From: Ifrita kowaldi
Taxonomy: Eukaryota > Chordata > Aves > Passeriformes > Cinclosomatidae
Assembly: GCA_013398055.1 (NCBI GenBank)
Contig: VZRS01015011.1
Coordinates: 145,330-209,329 of the forward strand
Direction: 5' to 3'
DNA: 64,000 nt
The notes beneath the pieces were generated by a model. The model did not search any database. It saw only the letters and a list, made by a program, of their open reading frames with translations, and was not told the DNA's origin. The position numbers and the translations under genes are program-made. Of this stretch, positions 55,101-61,100 are shown one piece after another; within the stretch, counting starts at the first letter, position 1, and every line of letters begins with the position of its first letter.

Positions 55101-58100
55101 TTTATTCTCTATTTAAGATATCCCTCACTTTTAAGTCATTCTAGTTATATTATGTCAGCTCAGATTAGGCATTACCTCAACTCTGCCTATCTCACTTTCT
55201 CTTAGAAGCTGTCTCAGGTCTACAGAGTTGTTGGTGTTTTCAGGAGTTTAGAATCATAGAAGCACTACATACTCATTTTATCCAAGCAAAGACTAATAAA
55301 ATATTTCAGGTATTTACCATCTAGCTACCCAAAGAAGATATTCCTGATGACAAGTGGCTGTTCAGTGAAAAAAAAATTTTTTTTTTACTAGATCCTGAAT
55401 TTCTATAGTTTTTTTATTAGGAATAAATGAGAAACTTGCTATTAAGTATGATGATGATTTACAATTGTCCGAAAGAAGTCCATAGCAGACCATCATCCAT
55501 TTTGCAGAGAGAACCTTAGAAAGGGACTAATTTTTTGAAATTACAAGAATTCACCCAAAAATTTTGAAAACTGCAGATGCAATGTGTTTGTCAACTACAA
55601 TTAAATTTAAGTTGTTTTGATATTTAATATATTATTTTGGGGGATGGTGCAGTTCTACATTTAGTTCTTAATAACTTATTTTAAGAAATACTGAAAACCT
55701 CAGAATTCAACTGAGACAATAGGGGTTCTAGTTAAAAAAAAAGGGCTCTCCTTTGTATGAGGCCTATTCTGTGTGAACAATCATATCAAGCTGTGCTGTG
55801 CTAAAAGTTGTGGCCAGTTCCAATCTATATTCAAAAGAACTTTGAAAGTAGTGAGCATACTGTGGATCTACAAAAGAATTTTGGACTACATTAATTCCTA
55901 CTCTGCTGCGCGTACTCCTTCAGAAGCAACCAATTATGTCTCAACCTGAATGTCATTTGACTCATTGCAAAGACAGGAAGAGCTCCCAGAAGAATTAAGA
56001 AGAAGAAAGGTTGAAATACAGTTAGAACAGCTAGCACCATGATCCCACCAAACCTGAAAAATAGCTATAAAAGAATAGTTCCCTCCGGTGCATTTTCTGA
56101 AAAGTTTTTAATAGGTTATAATACCTAGTCACAGAGTGAACAAGTGAACATTTGCTAGCAATAAATTAGCTGCCTTCAGTTTTAGAGGTAATTTACCTTG
56201 ATTCATGCATACCTCTACTCAAAGGAGGTGAGGACAAGTGAACAACAAATGGCAATCCAGCAAGACTGTACCTTGACTAAATGAACCATAGCATCCTCAA
56301 AGAAAACCATGTCCATTCCAGTACCACGAACATTCTCATTGTACGTTTGTAAAAACTTATTTAAACGATTCTGTAGCTGATGAAATGAGGAGATTGGTTC
56401 ATAGATTTTGGGAATATCTAAATTAACTTCCTCAGGTTTTTCATCTAGAAAAAAAAGCAAGTAAGAAAACCTTAGCAGTTTGAATAATTGACAAAGGTTC
56501 AGTGAGGGGATAAGTAAGTGAAGATAACTAGAAGTTTCACCACCCAGAAACAGGTTTCTTGTACATAATATTATATATTAGATGTACATATGAGAGTGCT
56601 GAGTACACCCTACCTACAAGAAATGGTAATTTCAGCTACTTAAGTTTTAAAACAAAATGAAAAAAACTAAATACCCTGCTTTCTCTATATCTGAAACTTG
56701 AATGATGAAAAATTATACTTATTTAGGTCCTAGGAAAAAAAGTAGCACCAGAGAATGAAGGTAAATAAATACTGCAGTTAAAAATTGCAAATAATCTTTT
56801 CTGTAAAATAGTCTAAATTGATTAAAAAATTGCACTAGAAAAAAAAATACTCTTGAAACTAATAACTGCCACAACAAGAAAATATATTCGCTGTGAATTA
56901 CCATACATTTGTTTCATTAGGTGATCTGAAAGCCACAAGTCAACCATCAAAGAAAGGAGATAATAGTGCTGCTGCCTCACCTTTCCATTCACAAGCTTAA
57001 CCACACTTAAAGGTGACATGCCTTCATTCATAAGAATTCTTACAACAAACAAAATCACAGAAAGGTTGACATCAGCAGGGATCTCTGAAGGTCATCTGGT
57101 CCAACCCTCTGCCCAAGATGGGCCACCTAGAGCTGGTTCCCCAAGACCATGCTCAGGTGCCTTATGAATTTCTCCAAAGACACAGCCTCCACAACATCTC
57201 TGGACAGCACTGTCACAGTAAAAAAAGCATTTCCTGATGTTCTTCATTAGATTTTATCCAGTATATCAAGTCTTTCTCATTTTGGGGAGCCCAGACCTGA
57301 ACACAGCACTCCAGATGTGTCCTTACCAGTGCTGAAAAAAGGGAGAGGACCACCTGTCTTGACCTGCTGGCTACACTTCTGCTAATGCAGCCCAGGATGT
57401 CACTCATTTTTTTTCCTGCAAGGGCACACTGCTGGTTCATGCTCAGGTTGGTGTCAACCAGCACCTTGAGGTCCATTTCTGCAAAGCTGACTTGCAGATA
57501 GGTGACTACCAGTATATACTGGTGCATGGTACTTTTCCTTCCCAGATCCAGTACTTTTCACTTCCTTTTGTTGAACCTTATGGGGTTCCTGTTAAGGTCC
57601 ATCTGGGTGGCAGCACAACCCCTGGCATATCAACCACTCCTCCTAGTTTTGTGTCATCTGGGAACTGGCTTGAGGGTGCAGTCTGCCCCATCACCCAGAC
57701 CACTAAAGACAGTGTTGAGGATGACTGGACCCTGTATTGACCCCTGGGATACACCACTGCTTACTGGTCTCCAATTAGATTTTGAGCCACTGGTCACCAC
57801 TGTCTGGGCTTGACCATTCAGCCAATTTTCAATCCATCTCACTTCGCATCCACCCCATATTTCATCAATAAACAACTGACAAATTTCATTGAAACAGTGT
57901 CAGCAGGCAGACATCATGGGGTTTTTGGTTGGTGGTTTGGATTTCCTCAAAAATAATACTAGTACAAAACCAGTACGATTTTGCTCTTATTTACATACAT
58001 TTAGCTCAATTAGTTTCAGGATTTCATGATCTATATATGCTACAGGGTGTATTTTTCCAGTTATCCTAGATCAATCAGTTTTGCTAAACCTCTTCTAGCT

Positions 58101-61100
58101 TACTGAAGAAATATATAATTCAGAACATTATCTCTAATTGGTAGAATTAAAATCAATTAAATAAGTTGTTCCAGTAAAATAAGTATTTCCCTAATGCTTA
58201 GTAAAGTACTAGAAGCCAGCGTGAAGGGAAGGGACAGAAAGGTGGTGGAAAACCCCAGCCCCCAACCACACTGTACTGTATTTAGAATAGTGCCTGCAAC
58301 ATTTTTCTTGTTTGAAATTTTTTCTGCATTTCTGGTCCATTGCACCATTCCAATATTCATGCAGTTTCCAAGGAAAAAACAACACAAAAACAATAACAAA
58401 ACTAAAACCCAAAAATACCTCTATAAAAACATAGCTTAAGAAAATCACATTTTACCACAGAACCTAATCTCTCAAAATACAGGGATTATTAATTCTCTTT
58501 CAGATGTCCTTTATATAGCATTTTTGTATGCTTGAAGTCACCTTAATTTCAGAATTTTTAGCTCTGTATTGCTTCTGCCTATGAACACTCCTCTAGATTA
58601 AGACCTAATTAAATCAATTTACTTCCTAGCTTAACCTGTAAAAGCACTGGTTAAACAATAGGAGTTCTCCAGGTGGAAATAAATTTCTTGCAAGCTGAAT
58701 AAGAGATTTAAACAACTTAGCAGCCGATAAGGAACTAATAAGAAATACATCAAGGAGTTAAACTGCAGTGATATTTTTACAGTTTCAAACCATTTAAAAG
58801 AATTACGTCATCTTAATTCTGTTCCTACAGTTTTATTATTAAAGTCCAAGGACAGTACAATTAGGTACAAAACAAGAGAGGGCAGACTTTTCCATTATTT
58901 AGAGAGGCAGATAACAAAATGTATTATTTTAAATTCTTGTTAATCTCAAGATTCATAATCACTAGTATTAAATAGCAATGTCAAAACCAACTGATAAAAA
59001 CACCTTTGAATAGGTTGAGGGTCTTGAGATCACTAGCATCACTAACAATTCCTTTGAAGCTAAGATCTAAAAGTTGATGTTTGAGCTATTCCATCGCAAG
59101 TTATCATGTATTTCTCTCAGGGACAAACATATTGTGATTTTACAACCCACAGACAAAAAAGAGTACATCACACTAGTAAACATATTACTAATCTGAGCAT
59201 AGGGCTCTTTGAGGTTGATGTCAGATGTCATGTTTTATGTACTTAAAAGCTCAGAAATCCATGTCCTGCTGTTAAACTTCCACCATAATGGGAAACACTA
59301 AATGACTTTATATGAACAAATAAAACAAAATTTACCAGTTCTTGCAGGTGCATCCCTTAAGAAATCAACAAAGAATCCATCTGTTTCATGAGTCAGCAAA
59401 GCTTTTGTATCTTGAAATTCCTCCTCAATGAGTTTTGCTACAGCTGTGTGAAACCAATTAACATCTTCTGAAGTTGTGAAACGATCAGCAATAACACACT
59501 TACATTCATGTTTCCACAGTCTTATCAGCACCTACATACAAAAAAAAAAAAAAGTGCATTTCACAGAATCACAGAAGGAGAATGGGTCAGGTTGGAAGGG
59601 ACCACAGTCACAAGGTTGTCTGGTCCAACCTCCCTGCTTGAGCAGAATCATCCTAGAGCACATTGCACAGGATTACATCCAGATGGTTCTTGAAGATCTC
59701 CAGTGAGGGAGACTCCACAACCTCTCTGGGCAACCTGTTCCAGTGCTCCATCACCCAGTAAAGAAGTTCTTCCTCATGCTCAGGTGGAACTTCCTGTGAA
59801 TCAGTTTCTGCCTCTTCTCCCATTGCTTGTCAACACCAAGCAGACCCTGGCTCTATCCTCCTGACACTCTCCCTTCAGATACTCAGAGACATTGATGAGG
59901 TCTCCTCTCAGTCTTCTCATCTTGACACTGAACAGGCCCAGCTATCTCAGCCTCTGCTCTTAAAAGAGGTGCTCCAGTCCCTTAACCATCTTTGTAGCTT
60001 TCTGACAGACAGGCTCCAGGAGCTGTGTGTCTTTCTTGTACTGAGAAACTCATTTGGCTTGTGAAGAAACCATACCAGCTTAAAAGCTTTGCCTTTATTT
60101 CTTTATTTAAAAATCACATTAACATTAGAAAAGAAATAACATCTGGGGGGTTCTTCAGAAGAGATACCTTGAGCTTCTTATTCTGCCCAATAGCAATTTA
60201 AGATTATATTCAATTAATTATGGTAGAAGCCTTAATCTAGCATTCCAAGGTGAAGTGTACAAAGATTTTATTTCCCCAGCCCTAAAACCATACCCATACG
60301 AGTTAACATGTTTATGTATTGATAAACCACTTTTCTAACTGGTCGTTAAGTAGAAAATAGGTGAAAATATAAGCATCATGGCACAAATGATTACATGCCA
60401 AACACAGATGTCACTCCCAACGCTACTGCCAAAGTAGTTAGAATAACAACAAAGAAAAATGTTTAAGTGTTTATATTATTCCTTCTCCAAATTCAATATA
60501 CCTTTAAAGTCCCTCAGTTTGGTCATAGGATGGAGAAGGAAAACCTGTCAGGCTGTTAATACTATCAGCACTGGTTTTAATCATATACTATTTCTATACA
60601 GTAGTAGAAAAAATTCCAAGTACTCCTTGAAGACCTTTTGTTTCAGCCTACAGCACTTTGTACAAATGACACATACTATGTCAAGCCTCAGAACTAATAT
60701 GTAAATTTATATAATAGTATTTTGACCAATTGGTTTTTAGAATTCAAAAGATTGAATGCATTGAGTGCATGTATACATATATATATAATTACCTAAGTGC
60801 TCAATATTTTTAGCCGTAGAAATTAAAATCCATTCCGAAGTTTAAATTTTAGATGTAGTAGAATTCAGGAGCTTGTTCAACAAACAGATTACTATTGTAC
60901 ACGAAACGATTATATAACCCAAATATTTAACAAATTTTCCATGTTTACGACAAACATTGCTTTTCCAGCACTACATGTTTTGAGCTTAAAATTTTAAATT
61001 ACTTTTCCTTAAAACAATTAGAAGAGAAATGATGTTTACTGGAAGAAAGATGGATTATGGAAAAAAAATATTACTAAACTTGTTACTGCTTCTTCCTTTT

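Noticed and set aside
55245..55330. Possible CR1 end (GAATCATAGAAGCAC)
   Set aside because: The flanking sequence does not continue in CR1 order, so the short match is not enough.
57213..57875. Reverse-transcriptase-like and overlapping plus-strand frames
   Set aside because: They belong to a broken, internally deleted CR1; no intact ORF2.
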